Shown here: piece by piece, positions 27,187 to 36,975 of the stretch
Position numbering within the stretch: the first letter of the stretch is position 1
Layout: every line of letters starts with the position of its first letter
NCBI GenBank assembly: GCA_016124895.1
Contig: WGMU01000028.1
Location: 1 to 63,254, forward strand
DNA length: 63,254 nt
Source of the DNA: a bacterium
GTDB taxonomy: Bacteria; Planctomycetota; Planctomycetia; Planctomycetales; Planctomycetaceae
Direction of reading: 5' to 3'
Program-made: the position numbers and the translations under genes
Notes under the pieces: model-generated
The model's database searches: none
The model's input: the letters and a program-made list of their open reading frames with translations, nothing else
Told to the model about the DNA's origin: nothing

Positions 27187-28608
27187 TCAGAACAGCTTGT
27201 CGATCGGGTTCGCCCGGTAGAACTCGTGCGGACGGCGATCGACGTCTTCCCACTGAGCGTGTTTCGGAATGCCCAGTGAATCGAACATCGTCGCGGCGAT
27301 GTTTTCGACCGTGTACTTATCCTCGACAGGATACGCCGACAGCGCGTCCGTTGCACCGATCACGTTGCCGCCGCGCACGCCGCCGCCGGCAAACAGCGAC
27401 GTCATCACCGGTCCCCAGTGATCGCGACCGGCGTCCTTATTGATCTTCGGAGTGCGTCCGAACTCGCCCGTCACGATCACCAGCGTCGATTCCAGCAGGC
27501 CGCTTTGCTTCAGATCATCGAGCAGTGCCGACACCGACTGATCGAGATACGGGAGCAGATTGCGTTTCAGATTGACGAAGTTGCGGCGGTGCGTGTCCCA
27601 GGACGAATTCTTTCCGAGGTTCACCTGCACCAGATTCACGCCAGCCTGAATCAGTCGAAAACCCATCAGCAGCGACAGGCCGAACTTATTGTGTCCGTAG
27701 CGTTCGATCGTCGCCGGGTCCGCGTTCTCGACATCGAACGCGCCGCGCGTTGCTGGATCGGCCAGCACCGAGATCGCCTGCTGACGTTGCCGGTCGAGCT
27801 TCGTGACCTCGGCTCGCGCTTCGAGACTCCGCTGCTGACGTTCGATTTCAGACAGCAATCCGACACGATTGTTCAACCGGAATCGTCCGCCTTCGGGCAG
27901 AGTCAGCATCGGTGTTTCAAAGACCGTCGGCGCGACGTGATCGAAGTGGTCATCGTCGAACCGGAAACAGTTCGGACACGCTCCGTTCCCCAGCGGGCAC
28001 TTCGAGGCGATGTCAATGTGCCACGCTTCGTAGGCCGGACCCAGCCGTCCGGCGTATTGACCGGGTCGAACGCGTGCCGCTTCGTTGACACTCGGCTGAG
28101 GCAGTACGACGGCAGGTGGCAGATGCGTCCTGCGATCCTGAAATGCGTAAGTCACCTGCGAGAGAAACGACGGCCACTCGTTCGGGCTCGGTGCGTCGCG
28201 CACGTTCAAGCCCGGCGGCAGATCGAGCCGTCCGGTCAGCAGCATGTGACACGCCAGTTCGTGCCCGCTGCTGTCAGTTCCGATCGACCGTACCAGCGCA
28301 TAGTCGTTTGTTCGCGCCGCCAGTTTCGGCAGGTGCTCGCAGATTCGCAGACCGGGTGTCGCCGTCGCCACGGGAATGAACTCCCCCCGCACGTCCGACG
28401 GCGCGAGCGGCTTCATATCGAAGCTGTCCTGGTGCGAAAGTCCTCCGGTCAGAAAGACGAACAGAACCCGCTTTGCTTTTGTGGCTTCCGATCCGGCCAG
28501 AGGCAACTGGCTCAGCGTCGGCCCCATCAGGCCAATGGCCCCAGCCTTGAGCATCGTTCGCCGTTCAATTCCGCAGCGACAGTGCGAATGATCGTGAATT
28601 CGCGACAT
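27187..28608 (-). CDS. DUF1501 protein with Tat signal
   Basis: 473 residues from ATG 28608, which has GAGG 7 bases upstream; a frame 97 codons longer is not supported. DUF1501 proteins belong to the sulfatase/alkaline-phosphatase-like superfamily and are abundant in planctomycetes. The N-terminus has a twin-arginine signal (ERRTMLKAGAIGLMGP), so export by Tat is expected. Later conserved blocks are FLTGGLSHQDSFDMKP, GTDSSGHELACHMLLTGR, VTGEFGRTPKINKDAGRDHW and GGGVRGGNVIGATD. This copy stands alone. A Cys-rich patch (HCRCGIE) lies just before the twin arginines. Confidence 0.93.
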   Translation of the reverse strand: MSRIHDHSHCRCGIERRTMLKAGAIGLMGPTLSQLPLAGSEATKAKRVLFVFLTGGLSHQDSFDMKPLAPSDVRGEFIPVATATPGLRICEHLPKLAARTNDYALVRSIGTDSSGHELACHMLLTGRLDLPPGLNVRDAPSPNEWPSFLSQVTYAFQDRRTHLPPAVVLPQPSVNEAARVRPGQYAGRLGPAYEAWHIDIASKCPLGNGACPNCFRFDDDHFDHVAPTVFETPMLTLPEGGRFRLNNRVGLLSEIERQQRSLEARAEVTKLDRQRQQAISVLADPATRGAFDVENADPATIERYGHNKFGLSLLMGFRLIQAGVNLVQVNLGKNSSWDTHRRNFVNLKRNLLPYLDQSVSALLDDLKQSGLLESTLVIVTGEFGRTPKINKDAGRDHWGPVMTSLFAGGGVRGGNVIGATDALSAYPVEDKYTVENIAATMFDSLGIPKHAQWEDVDRRPHEFYRANPIDKLF

Positions 28609-28763
28609 TGAAATCCTCGGCGGGCTGGAGTCGATCAGGAATCGAGCGGTCTGATCGTGCCCTGATACCGCGAGGATCACAACACCAATCAACGAAGCCG
28701 GACGAGTCCCATCCGTCCGCTGGTCGCGGAAAGATCGCTCGGCATACGATTCGCCAGCCGTAG

Positions 28764-28942
28764 GCAGGTTTTTCCAAAACCTGCAGAAGCGCGGAGAGAG
28801 TCCGGAACGGTCAGGACGCCGCCAACGGAGCGTTCCTGTTCGCAGGAAGTCCAAACAGAACTGTCCGCAGTCCCGCAAAGGATGGTCCGAGACCGACAAT
28901 GGCCTCTACATCTGACAGCGTGCCGGTTTCGGAGAAACCGGC
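28764..28942. repeat. Pair of related palindromes in inverted orientation
   Basis: GCAGGTTTT-TCC-AAAACCTGC (28764-28784) and GCCGGTTTC-GGA-GAAACCGGC (28922-28942) are both perfect 9-base stems with 3-base loops. Reversed, the second matches the first at about 20 of 24 positions including a shared GTAGG flank. They lie in the 387-base gap between two divergent genes. Confidence 0.7.
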
Positions 28943-28995
28943 CTACCGCTTTGCTTCAACACCAAAACCGCCCAATTCGCATCGAGGGAAAACGC

Positions 28996-30417
28996 ATGTC
29001 TCGACAGTTCACCGTCGTCGGGGTTCTGACCCTGCTACTGCTCGCTGGCGACCGCGGACGACTCGGGATTGAGTCATCAACTGCTGTTCTTGCCGCGGAC
29101 CCGGCTCGCTTCGTCAAATACTTCGGCTACGAACGTGCGATCGAACTTCGCAATGCGACGACCCGAGTCGTGCTCTGCCCACAGGTCGGCGGACGAATCC
29201 TCGAGTACTCGCTGAATGGCACAAACTCGCTGTACCTCAGCGATGAAGAAAAAGCCTGGAAGCCTGGTGACCGACCCCAATCGTCTGCCGGGCGCTTCGA
29301 CATCGGGCCGGAACTTGTCATCCCGCCGCGGCCGACGCTGTGGTCAGGCGAATGGACCGGTGAGGTCACTGGGCCGCGTTCAGCCCGGCTGACCAGTCCG
29401 AAGGACGCCGCCACTGGAGTGCAACTCGTCCGTGACTTCGTGCTCGAGGAAAAGTCATCGCGACTGCTCTGCACGCAGACAATTCACAATGTCTCGGAGA
29501 GCGTCAAAGAGTGGTGCCACTGGAGCCGGACGTTTGCGACAGGCGAGGGCATCTGTGTGATTCCGGTCTCTGAGCCCAGCCGTTTTCCCAACAAATACGT
29601 CATGTATGAAGAAGGCAGCCTGATCAACGCCCGCCCGGACGACGACAACATCCGGGTGCGTGACGGCTTTCTCGAAATCCTCGGCGCCCCGCGCAAACCG
29701 AAGCTCGGCTTCGATTCCTACGCCGGCTGGATGGCGTACCTGACGACCGACAATCTGCTCTTCGTCAAGACGTTCAAAACGTACCCGGACCGCGTCTACA
29801 ACGAAGCCGCCGGGCTGACAATTTCTGTCTGGTATCCCGAAGGCCCGCGCGTCGAACTGGAACCGATCGGCCCGCGCGAACGCCTGCAGCCAGGTGACTC
29901 GGCGTCGTTCACCGAGGAATGGTGGCTGCTGCCACAGAAGTTCCCTGCTGACCGGCGGGATGTCGATCTTCAGGAAATCTCAAGGCAGGTTGCGTCACAG
30001 ATAACGGCGACGGCTGATGCCCGGTCTTACGAAGGCGTCTGGAAACCGATCGCCGCTGTCCTCAGTGGAAAACGTCTGTCTGATTGGACCGTCAAAGCCA
30101 TCACAATGAAGACCGCTGCCGGCCAGTACGAAGTCACTGTCGAGGGTGAGATTGAGCCCGATCGGGGCACTTACAGCGTCGACGTTTCAACCTCGCCCAA
30201 ACGCATGACGATAACGAGCACATCGGGACCGAACCGTGGAAAGACGTTTCTCGCGATCTTTGAAATGAAGGATTCCGTGTCGATGCGCGTCTGCTACGAC
30301 CTGTCGGGACAGGAGTTCCCAGCAGATTTCACAGCTCCGCCCGGCACGTCGCGTTATCTGGTCGGGTATCGGCGGCAGGCTGATCTCCCTTCAGACAACG
30401 TTGACGACGATCAGTAG
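28996..30417 (+). CDS. Secreted DUF4380-like protein with C-terminal TIGR03067 domain
   Basis: 473 residues from ATG 28996 (GAGGGA 6 bases upstream). A signal peptide of about 34 residues ends near VLAADPA. Residues about 35-310 resemble the galactose-mutarotase-like beta-sandwich of DUF4380 proteins: IELRNATTRVVLCPQVGGRI, EEWWLLP and a run of beta strands. Residues about 345-465 match TIGR03067, a lipocalin-like planctomycete domain (YEGVWKPIAAVLSGKRL, then GPNRGKTFLAIFEM). Both parts suggest an exported carbohydrate-related or binding function. I saw no catalytic motif I could assign. Confidence 0.7.
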   Translation: MSRQFTVVGVLTLLLLAGDRGRLGIESSTAVLAADPARFVKYFGYERAIELRNATTRVVLCPQVGGRILEYSLNGTNSLYLSDEEKAWKPGDRPQSSAGRFDIGPELVIPPRPTLWSGEWTGEVTGPRSARLTSPKDAATGVQLVRDFVLEEKSSRLLCTQTIHNVSESVKEWCHWSRTFATGEGICVIPVSEPSRFPNKYVMYEEGSLINARPDDDNIRVRDGFLEILGAPRKPKLGFDSYAGWMAYLTTDNLLFVKTFKTYPDRVYNEAAGLTISVWYPEGPRVELEPIGPRERLQPGDSASFTEEWWLLPQKFPADRRDVDLQEISRQVASQITATADARSYEGVWKPIAAVLSGKRLSDWTVKAITMKTAAGQYEVTVEGEIEPDRGTYSVDVSTSPKRMTITSTSGPNRGKTFLAIFEMKDSVSMRVCYDLSGQEFPADFTAPPGTSRYLVGYRRQADLPSDNVDDDQ

Positions 30418-30839
30418 CTCCGACGAACGCGCCATCTGCAGCCGTGCTGCCAAAGTCTGATGCGCGGCAGTCATGCCATTCACCGCGGATGCCGCTATCC
30501 GCCGTTATCCCACCGGCAATCTGATGGCAGATCGACCGATCTGGTGGCCTGTCGGTCAATATCCTGATGCGGGAAGGCTCCCAGGCGTGCCGGTACCTCG
30601 CGGATGTGAGCAATCTCGCTGGACGATGCCAGTTCAAGCTGATCGGTCTGGAACCAACCGGAACTGTCAACGTGCTGACTGGCCAGCGACGGCCGATGGA
30701 ACCCGCGTCTCATTCATCCTGAGGCAAAGTGGCACGACCTTCGCGTTTGGCAGCGACAGGTGACCGACCGTCCCAACGCAAGTGAGCACTGTGAGCCCGG
30801 ACTCTGATCTCGCGAACATGGCAAAGCTGGAGTTTCAGA
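30418..30839. other. Gap before the glgC relic, with a protein-like fragment
   Basis: 422 bases without a convincing gene. On the plus strand, bases 30525-30722 form an uninterrupted stretch without a good start codon whose translation looks protein-like (for example QFKLIGLEPTGTVNVLTGQ). It may be the remains of a gene; I do not recognise it. A sigma-54-like site lies at 30730-30745. Confidence 0.35.
30730..30745 (+). promoter_or_regulatory. Possible sigma-54 promoter
   Basis: TGGCACGACCTTCGCG keeps the -24 element and the GG-N10-GC spacing but has TCGC instead of TTGC at -12. It lies about 95 bases before the glgC relic start, the same distance as the stronger sites at 44.4-44.8 kb. Confidence 0.35.
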
Positions 30840-31553
30840 ATGAACAACGTCGTGGCACTGATTTCCAGCGGTAGGCGAGGAACCCGCCATGACCCATTGA
30901 CGCAGTATCGAGCCACACCTCCTGTGCCACTGGCCGGAGAGTATCGACGGATCGATATCCTGATGTCGAACGGCATCCATAGCGGGCTTTCGCAGATGTA
31001 CGTGCTGACGCAGTTCCTTTCCGTCAGCCTGCATCGCCACATTCGGCAGGCATACCGCTTCGATCAGTTCCGCAGCGGACTCTTCAAACTGCTCGCAGCG
31101 CAGCGAACCGCTGGATCTGATGACGAATTCGACTGGTATCAGCGCACTGCCGACGCCGTTCGAAAAAACATTCGGTACGCCGAGCAGCCGGGAAGTGATC
31201 AGCTCCTGATCCTGTCAGGTGATCAGCTCTACCGGATGGATTATCGTGACCTCGCCAGGACGCACATCGAGACGGGTGCCAACGCCTCGCTTGCCAGACT
31301 TGCGGTCCTCCGCAGCGAAGCCAGCGGCCTGGGAATTATGAAGCTCGACGACGAAGCGAAGATCAACGGCTTTGTCGCGAAGGACGTCCGCATCGGTCGC
31401 GGTATATCGACCGTCAACTCGGGTGACGTTTACGAAACGCCCGAATTGCCGCTGTGCATGATCCGCGCAGGCCTGCCCCTCATCCTGAAAGGAGCCGTGC
31501 TGCCCGACGACTGGTCACTTCAGAACGATCTCCTGGAACACAGTGTCCATTGA
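30840..31553 (+). pseudogene. glgC: Internally deleted glucose-1-phosphate adenylyltransferase (GlgC) relic
   Basis: An open frame of 237 codons; GlgC is about 420. The N-terminal 180 residues clearly align (SVSLHRHIRQAYRFD, ILSGDQLYRMDY, RTHIETGA). The nucleotide loop is damaged (ISSGRRGTRH instead of a GGGxGTRL pattern) and the PxAGKYR lysine is Glu (PLAGEYR). After INGFVAK the sequence jumps to the extreme C-terminus of GlgC (DVRIGRGISTVN, then LPLILKGAVLPDDWSL), so roughly 180 residues including the glucose-1-phosphate site are missing in frame. It cannot be a normal ADP-glucose synthase. It could be a dying gene or a non-catalytic regulatory remnant. Confidence 0.8.
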
Positions 31554-31618
31554 TCACACGCCGGCGCTGCTGTGCATCGCAGAACAAGTCAGCTTTCACT
31601 CACTGGAACTCGCTCCTC

Positions 31619-34600
31619 ATGCCCAAGCCTCAAACGACGTTCGACGAACAGCGGCCCTGCACCTTGATGCCCCTGCCAGAGTGCGCCGCGCCGGTCTGGT
31701 ATCGTGACGCCGTGATCTACCAGCTTCATGTGCGGGCCTTCTACGACAGCAACGGAGACGGCATCGGCGACCTTCCGGGGCTGATCCAGAAGCTCGACTA
31801 CATCCAGGAACTCGGTGTCACGGCCATCTGGATGCTGCCGCTGTTCCCATCGCCGCTGAAAGACGACGGATACGACATCTCTGATTACTACTCCATCAAC
31901 CCGATGTACGGAGACCTTGATGACTTCAAACGGCTGCTGAAGGAAGCTCACCGTCGCGGCCTGAAAGTCATCACGGAACTGGTGATGAATCACACGTCGG
32001 ATCAGCACGCCTGGTTTCAGAAGTCGCGGCGCGCGAAGCCCGGCGATCCCTGGCGGGACTTCTACGTCTGGTCCGATGACCCGCACCGCTACAGCCGCGC
32101 GCGGGTCATTTTCAAGGACTACGAATCGTCAAACTGGAGCTGGGATGAGAAGGCCGGCGCATACTACTGGCATCGCTTCTATCACCATCAGCCGGACCTG
32201 AACTTTGAGAACCCGGAAGTCCGCGCCGAAATGCTCCGCGTACTCGACTTCTGGCTCGACCTCGGCGTTGACGGACTGCGACTTGACGCCGTGCCGTACC
32301 TGTTCGAGGAGGAAGGGACGAACTGCGAGAACCGGCCAGCGACGCACGGCTTTCTCAAGGAACTGCGGGCCCACTTCGACGTGAAGTACGACGACCGGTT
32401 GATCCTCGCAGAAGCCAATCAGTGGCCGGAAGACGCGGCGGCTTACTTCGGTGCTGGCGACGAGTGTCACATGAACTTTCACTTTCCGCTGATGCCGCGT
32501 CTGTTCATGGCGGTCGAACGGGAAGACCGGTTTCCGATCATTGATATTCTCGAGCAGACACCCGACCTGCCTGACGGCTGTCAGTGGGCGATCTTCCTGC
32601 GAAACCACGACGAACTGACGCTCGAAATGGTGACCGACGAAGAACGCGACTACATGTACCGGGCGTACGCCCAGGATCCACGGGCGCGCGTCAACCTCGG
32701 TATCCGTCGCCGCCTGGCCCCACTGATGCGCGACGATCGACGCAAGATCGAACTGCTCAATGTGCTGCTGCTCTCGCTGCCCGGCACGCCGATTCTCTAC
32801 TACGGTGATGAGATCCGGATGGGCGACAACTTCTATCTGGGCGATCGTGACGCCGTTCGGACGCCGATGCAGTGGAGCGAGGATCGTAACGCCGGTTTTT
32901 CGAAGGCCAGCCCGCATCAGCTTTACCTGCCGGTCATTGCCGAGGCCGCCTACCACTTCGCGTCGCGAAACGTCGAAGTCGACCACAACCGGCCGCACTC
33001 CCTGCTGTGGTGGATGCGGCGGCTGATCAACCTGCGGCGTCAGTTTCACGCGTTTGGCTGTGGCACAATCGAATTTCTGCGCCCCGAGAACGGCAAGGTG
33101 CTCGCGTTTCTGCGTGAGTACCGCCATGAAGGTCGTGAAGAGCACATTCTGGTTGTGGCCAATCTGTCCCGGTTCGCGCAGTGCGTCGAGCTGGACCTGT
33201 CGCGTTTCCGAGGCCGCCAGCCGACGGAACTCTTCGGACTGACTCCGTTCCCGCCGATCGGCGAGTGGCCCTATTTTCTGACGCTGGGACCGCACGGCTT
33301 CTACTGGTTCCGACTTGACTGGGTCGACGGCGACGAAACGGCCAGCAGTGAACGATTGCCCGATTGCCGGATTGACGGCGAATGGGATTCCCTGTTCGAC
33401 GAACCGACCCGGAATACGCTGCTTAAGTGCATCCCATCCTGGCTGCAGCGTCAGCGCTGGTTTGCCGGAAAGTCACGGAAGATTCAGGCAGCTCAGCTCC
33501 GCGACGTCATCCCGCTGGCCGGAGACAGCGAGACAACAACGCTTCGACTGCTGCTCACGCAGATCGACTACGTCGAGGGAGAACCTGAGTCGTACTTCCT
33601 GCCCGTCGTGTTCGCACAGAATCAGCAGCAAGACGACATTCTCGGCGACCACCCGTCGGCAGGGATCGTCCGGGTTGAGCGGGCGGACACGGGTGAGACG
33701 GCGGCGTTGTGTGAAGCCTCGCGCGAGCCGGCCTTCTGGCGATTGCTTCACGAGATGGTGACCTCTGAGTACCGACTGACCGGCTGGCATGGATCGATTC
33801 AGCGGATGCGTTTGCCGATCGTTGTCGAAGAAGACACCACCGCCGTCAGCAGCTCGCTTCCGAGTATCGCCGTTCACGAGGGCGAGCAGAGCAACTCGGC
33901 GGCGGTCATTGACGGCCGGCGGTTTATGAAACTGTTCCGCCGCGCCCATTCCGGAGTGAATCCGGAGATCGAAATCGGGTGGTTTCTGCAACAGCACGGT
34001 GCGCCTGACTGCGTGCCGCCGCTCGAAGGGGCTCTCGAATACCAACCGGAAAAAGGCGAGTCTGTTTCTCTCGCCGTGCTGCAGCAGATGGTCAACTGCG
34101 AAACTGACGCGTGGTACTACACGATTGATGAACTGGGTCGATATTTCGAACGCGTCGAATCGGAATTTGCCGCCGTCCGACCGAACGAGGAACTGCTGCC
34201 GACTGCACCGTTGCTTGAGATTGCGAAACGCACGATTCCCGACACGGCAGCCCAGATCGTTGGGCCTTACCTGGAAGCGGCCAGTCTTCTGGGTCGACGT
34301 ACGGCGGAGATGCACCTCGCACTCAGCGGCGACGCCGATGACCCGGCTTTCGCTCCTGAACCGTTCTCACGGCTGTCGCAACGGAGCCTGTACCAGTCGA
34401 TGCGGACCCTCACCCGCCGCTCGCTGGGTCTGTTGCGCCGACAGGCTGACCGGCTGCCCGAAACGCTGCAACCAGACGCTCAACGGCTGCTTTCTCTGGA
34501 AGGCGATCTGCTGCAGCAGTTCCGCGTTCTGATCGACGGAGACGTCATTCCTGCCCAGCGGATTCGTGTTCATGGGGATTTCCATCTCGGTCAGGTGCTT

Positions 34601-35038
34601 TTTACTGGCCGCGATTTTGTCATCATCGATTTTGAGGGCGAACCCGACCGGTCAATTGGCGAGCGGCGTCTGAAGCGTTCGCCGCTGCGGGATGTTGCTG
34701 GCATGTTGCGGTCGTTTCACTACGCGTCTCATGCGGTGCGTCGAGGACAGGCACCGGGAACGGTCGCCGCGGCGAATGAGGCCATTGTCGCGGACGTGCT
34801 GGAACAATGGCTGCAGGTCTGGTGTGCCTGGTGCTCGGCGACGTATCTCAAGTCGTATCTGGACGGCCTCGGGGGCTCAGATCTGCTGCCAGGTGATCAG
34901 AATCAGCGTCAGGTTCTGCTGGACCTGTTTGTCCTCGAAAAGGCGGTCTACGAACTGCGCTACGAACTCAACAACCGCCCGGAATGGGCGAACATTCCAC
35001 TGCAGGGCATTCTGCAGATCATCGAGAAACCTCAGTGA
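31619..35038 (+). CDS. treS: Trehalose synthase-maltokinase fusion (TreS-Pep2)
   Basis: 1,139 residues from ATG 31619; the frame extends 55 codons upstream into the glgC relic but GH13 similarity starts at VWYRDAVIYQLHVRAFYDSN. Residues about 25-560 are a GH13 trehalose synthase that interconverts maltose and trehalose, with nucleophile Asp223 (GLRLDAVPYL), acid Glu265 (ILAEANQWP) and Asp331 (FLRNHDELT). Residues about 600-1135 are a maltokinase: WLQRQRWFAGKSR at its start, then the phosphotransferase site VHGDFHLGQV and FVIIDFEGEP around 984-1002. Product should be maltose 1-phosphate, the substrate of GlgE, but no glgE is in the window. Its stop codon overlaps the treZ start. Confidence 0.95.
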   Translation: MPKPQTTFDEQRPCTLMPLPECAAPVWYRDAVIYQLHVRAFYDSNGDGIGDLPGLIQKLDYIQELGVTAIWMLPLFPSPLKDDGYDISDYYSINPMYGDLDDFKRLLKEAHRRGLKVITELVMNHTSDQHAWFQKSRRAKPGDPWRDFYVWSDDPHRYSRARVIFKDYESSNWSWDEKAGAYYWHRFYHHQPDLNFENPEVRAEMLRVLDFWLDLGVDGLRLDAVPYLFEEEGTNCENRPATHGFLKELRAHFDVKYDDRLILAEANQWPEDAAAYFGAGDECHMNFHFPLMPRLFMAVEREDRFPIIDILEQTPDLPDGCQWAIFLRNHDELTLEMVTDEERDYMYRAYAQDPRARVNLGIRRRLAPLMRDDRRKIELLNVLLLSLPGTPILYYGDEIRMGDNFYLGDRDAVRTPMQWSEDRNAGFSKASPHQLYLPVIAEAAYHFASRNVEVDHNRPHSLLWWMRRLINLRRQFHAFGCGTIEFLRPENGKVLAFLREYRHEGREEHILVVANLSRFAQCVELDLSRFRGRQPTELFGLTPFPPIGEWPYFLTLGPHGFYWFRLDWVDGDETASSERLPDCRIDGEWDSLFDEPTRNTLLKCIPSWLQRQRWFAGKSRKIQAAQLRDVIPLAGDSETTTLRLLLTQIDYVEGEPESYFLPVVFAQNQQQDDILGDHPSAGIVRVERADTGETAALCEASREPAFWRLLHEMVTSEYRLTGWHGSIQRMRLPIVVEEDTTAVSSSLPSIAVHEGEQSNSAAVIDGRRFMKLFRRAHSGVNPEIEIGWFLQQHGAPDCVPPLEGALEYQPEKGESVSLAVLQQMVNCETDAWYYTIDELGRYFERVESEFAAVRPNEELLPTAPLLEIAKRTIPDTAAQIVGPYLEAASLLGRRTAEMHLALSGDADDPAFAPEPFSRLSQRSLYQSMRTLTRRSLGLLRRQADRLPETLQPDAQRLLSLEGDLLQQFRVLIDGDVIPAQRIRVHGDFHLGQVLFTGRDFVIIDFEGEPDRSIGERRLKRSPLRDVAGMLRSFHYASHAVRRGQAPGTVAAANEAIVADVLEQWLQVWCAWCSATYLKSYLDGLGGSDLLPGDQNQRQVLLDLFVLEKAVYELRYELNNRPEWANIPLQGILQIIEKPQ

Positions 35039-36975
35039 TGACGAGTGAGTCAGACTTCCATCCGCAGTATCCGCCCTCCATCGGAGCCATCGTTCAGCCT
35101 GACGATTCCTGTCGGTTTCGAGTGTGGGCACCGAAAGCGAAATCCGTCGAACTGCTGCTGACGGCTCCGCAGGAACGAGCTGTCCCGATGGAGCGTGAAC
35201 CGCGCGGCTACTTCAGTACGGTGCTCAGCAGGATCGATGTTTCAGCAACACGATATCTGTTCCGGCTCGATGGCACTGACGCCTGGCCAGATCCCGCGTC
35301 GCGTTTCCAGCCCGAAGACGTCCATCGTCCCTCGGCACCTGTTCCGACGGAATTTGCCTGGCACGACCAGAACTGGCACGGTCGCCCGCTGGCGGACTAC
35401 ATCATTTACGAACTGCATATCGGGACGTTTTCCGAAGCGGGCACGTTCGACTTGGCGATTCCGCATCTCGATGAACTGGCGAGGCTGGGCGTCACGGCCG
35501 TCGAAATCATGCCGGTCGCACAGTTCCCCGGTGACCGGAACTGGGGTTACGACGGCACGTACCCGTTTGCGGTTCAGAACTCCTATGGCGGCCCTGACGG
35601 ACTGCGCCGCTTCGTCGACGCCTGCCATCAACGCGGCCTCTGCGTCATTCTTGACGTCGTCTACAACCACCTAGGCCCGGAAGGGAATTACCTCGCCAGA
35701 TTCGGCCGCTACTTCACGCGTCGGCACAGCACACCATGGGGCGAGGCAGTTAACTTCGACGGGCGCGGCAGCGACCATGTGCGGCGTTACTTCATCGAGA
35801 ACGCTCTGTACTGGATTCGTGACTGCCACATTGATGCTCTGCGGCTTGACGCGGTCCACGCCATCTTTGACCAGAGTGCCCGACCCTTTCTGCAGGAACT
35901 GGCCGACGCAGTACGACTGCAGGGCGAACTGCTCAACCGTCAGGTTCATACGATCGCGGAAAGCAATCTCAACGATCCCCGCATGGTCCTGCCGCGCGAA
36001 GTCGGCGGGCTCGGCATGGACGGCCAATGGGTCGACGACCTGCATCACGCGCTGCACGTTGAACTGACGAACGAGCAGACGGGCTACTACGAGGACTTCA
36101 GTGGCTTTGACGACCTTGTCGAATGTCTATGCGACGGGTTCGTCTATTCCGGGCGTTACTCGCACTTCCGCGAGCATTCGCACGGCCAGTCTGCGCGAAG
36201 TCTTCCCGCCGACAGTTTCATCGTGTGTTCGCAGAATCACGATCAGGTCGGCAACCGGATGCTCGGCGAACGGCTCACGACGCTGGTCGACTTTGAATCG
36301 CTGAAACTCGCCGCCGGCTTTGTGCTCCTGTCGCCGTTCGTTCCGCTGCTGTTCATGGGCGAAGAGTACGGTGAAACCGCGCCGTTTCAGTTCTTCATCA
36401 GTCACGCCGACAAGGGACTCATCCGGGCCGTCCGTCGCGGTCGGCAGGCCGAGTTCAAGGACTTCGCGTGGCAGGGCAAGCCACCAGATCCGCAGGCCAG
36501 GAAGACCTTCAGCCGTTGCCGGCTTGATCACTCTTTGCGGACGCGAGGTCACCACGCGGTTCTGCTGTCTTTTTACCGGGAACTGATCCGTCTGCGTCGC
36601 TCACAGCCCGCGTTGAGAAACCTCGATCGGACTCAGATGAACGTGTCAGCGCATGCCACCAGCCGGCTGCTCGTGACTCATCGCCGCTCCGCACAGGAAG
36701 ACATTGTCACCGTCTTTCACTTCGGCAAAGAGCCGGCACATACACAGACACCGATTCCGCCAGGCGACTGGACCGTACTGTTAAACTCGGCCGACGCGTG
36801 CTGGAATGGGCCGCTTAATCGGTCAGCCGTCGGCGACGCGGTCTCTCGGGAGGACGAGCTTGCGCTGGCCCCGCGGTCGCTGCTCGTGCTTCGTCAGAAT
36901 GGAAGCGATCATCTCAACTGGCAGATGGCTGGCCGACCACCCGAAGCGGACGCCCCTCGGACAGAAGTGCAATGA
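35038..36975 (+). CDS. treZ: Malto-oligosyltrehalose trehalohydrolase (TreZ)
   Basis: 645 residues; the ATG shares one base with the treS-pep2 stop (TGATG), so translation is probably coupled. TreZ cuts trehalose from the maltooligosyl-trehalose made by TreY. An N-terminal beta-sandwich (about 1-110, CRFRVWAPKAKSVELLL) precedes the GH13 barrel: YIIYELHIGTFSEAGTFD, DVVYNHLGPEGNY, nucleophile Asp271 (LRLDAVHAIFD), acid Glu308 (IAESNLND) and Asp402 (QNHDQVGNR). GEEYGETAPFQFFISH is typical of TreZ. The C-terminal tail of about 30 residues is variable. Confidence 0.96.
   Translation: MTSESDFHPQYPPSIGAIVQPDDSCRFRVWAPKAKSVELLLTAPQERAVPMEREPRGYFSTVLSRIDVSATRYLFRLDGTDAWPDPASRFQPEDVHRPSAPVPTEFAWHDQNWHGRPLADYIIYELHIGTFSEAGTFDLAIPHLDELARLGVTAVEIMPVAQFPGDRNWGYDGTYPFAVQNSYGGPDGLRRFVDACHQRGLCVILDVVYNHLGPEGNYLARFGRYFTRRHSTPWGEAVNFDGRGSDHVRRYFIENALYWIRDCHIDALRLDAVHAIFDQSARPFLQELADAVRLQGELLNRQVHTIAESNLNDPRMVLPREVGGLGMDGQWVDDLHHALHVELTNEQTGYYEDFSGFDDLVECLCDGFVYSGRYSHFREHSHGQSARSLPADSFIVCSQNHDQVGNRMLGERLTTLVDFESLKLAAGFVLLSPFVPLLFMGEEYGETAPFQFFISHADKGLIRAVRRGRQAEFKDFAWQGKPPDPQARKTFSRCRLDHSLRTRGHHAVLLSFYRELIRLRRSQPALRNLDRTQMNVSAHATSRLLVTHRRSAQEDIVTVFHFGKEPAHTQTPIPPGDWTVLLNSADACWNGPLNRSAVGDAVSREDELALAPRSLLVLRQNGSDHLNWQMAGRPPEADAPRTEVQ

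Noticed and set aside
32129-33295. Minus-strand open frame (388 codons) opposite treS
   Set aside because: TreS is certain on the plus strand, and the opposite frame shows only mirror-codon composition.
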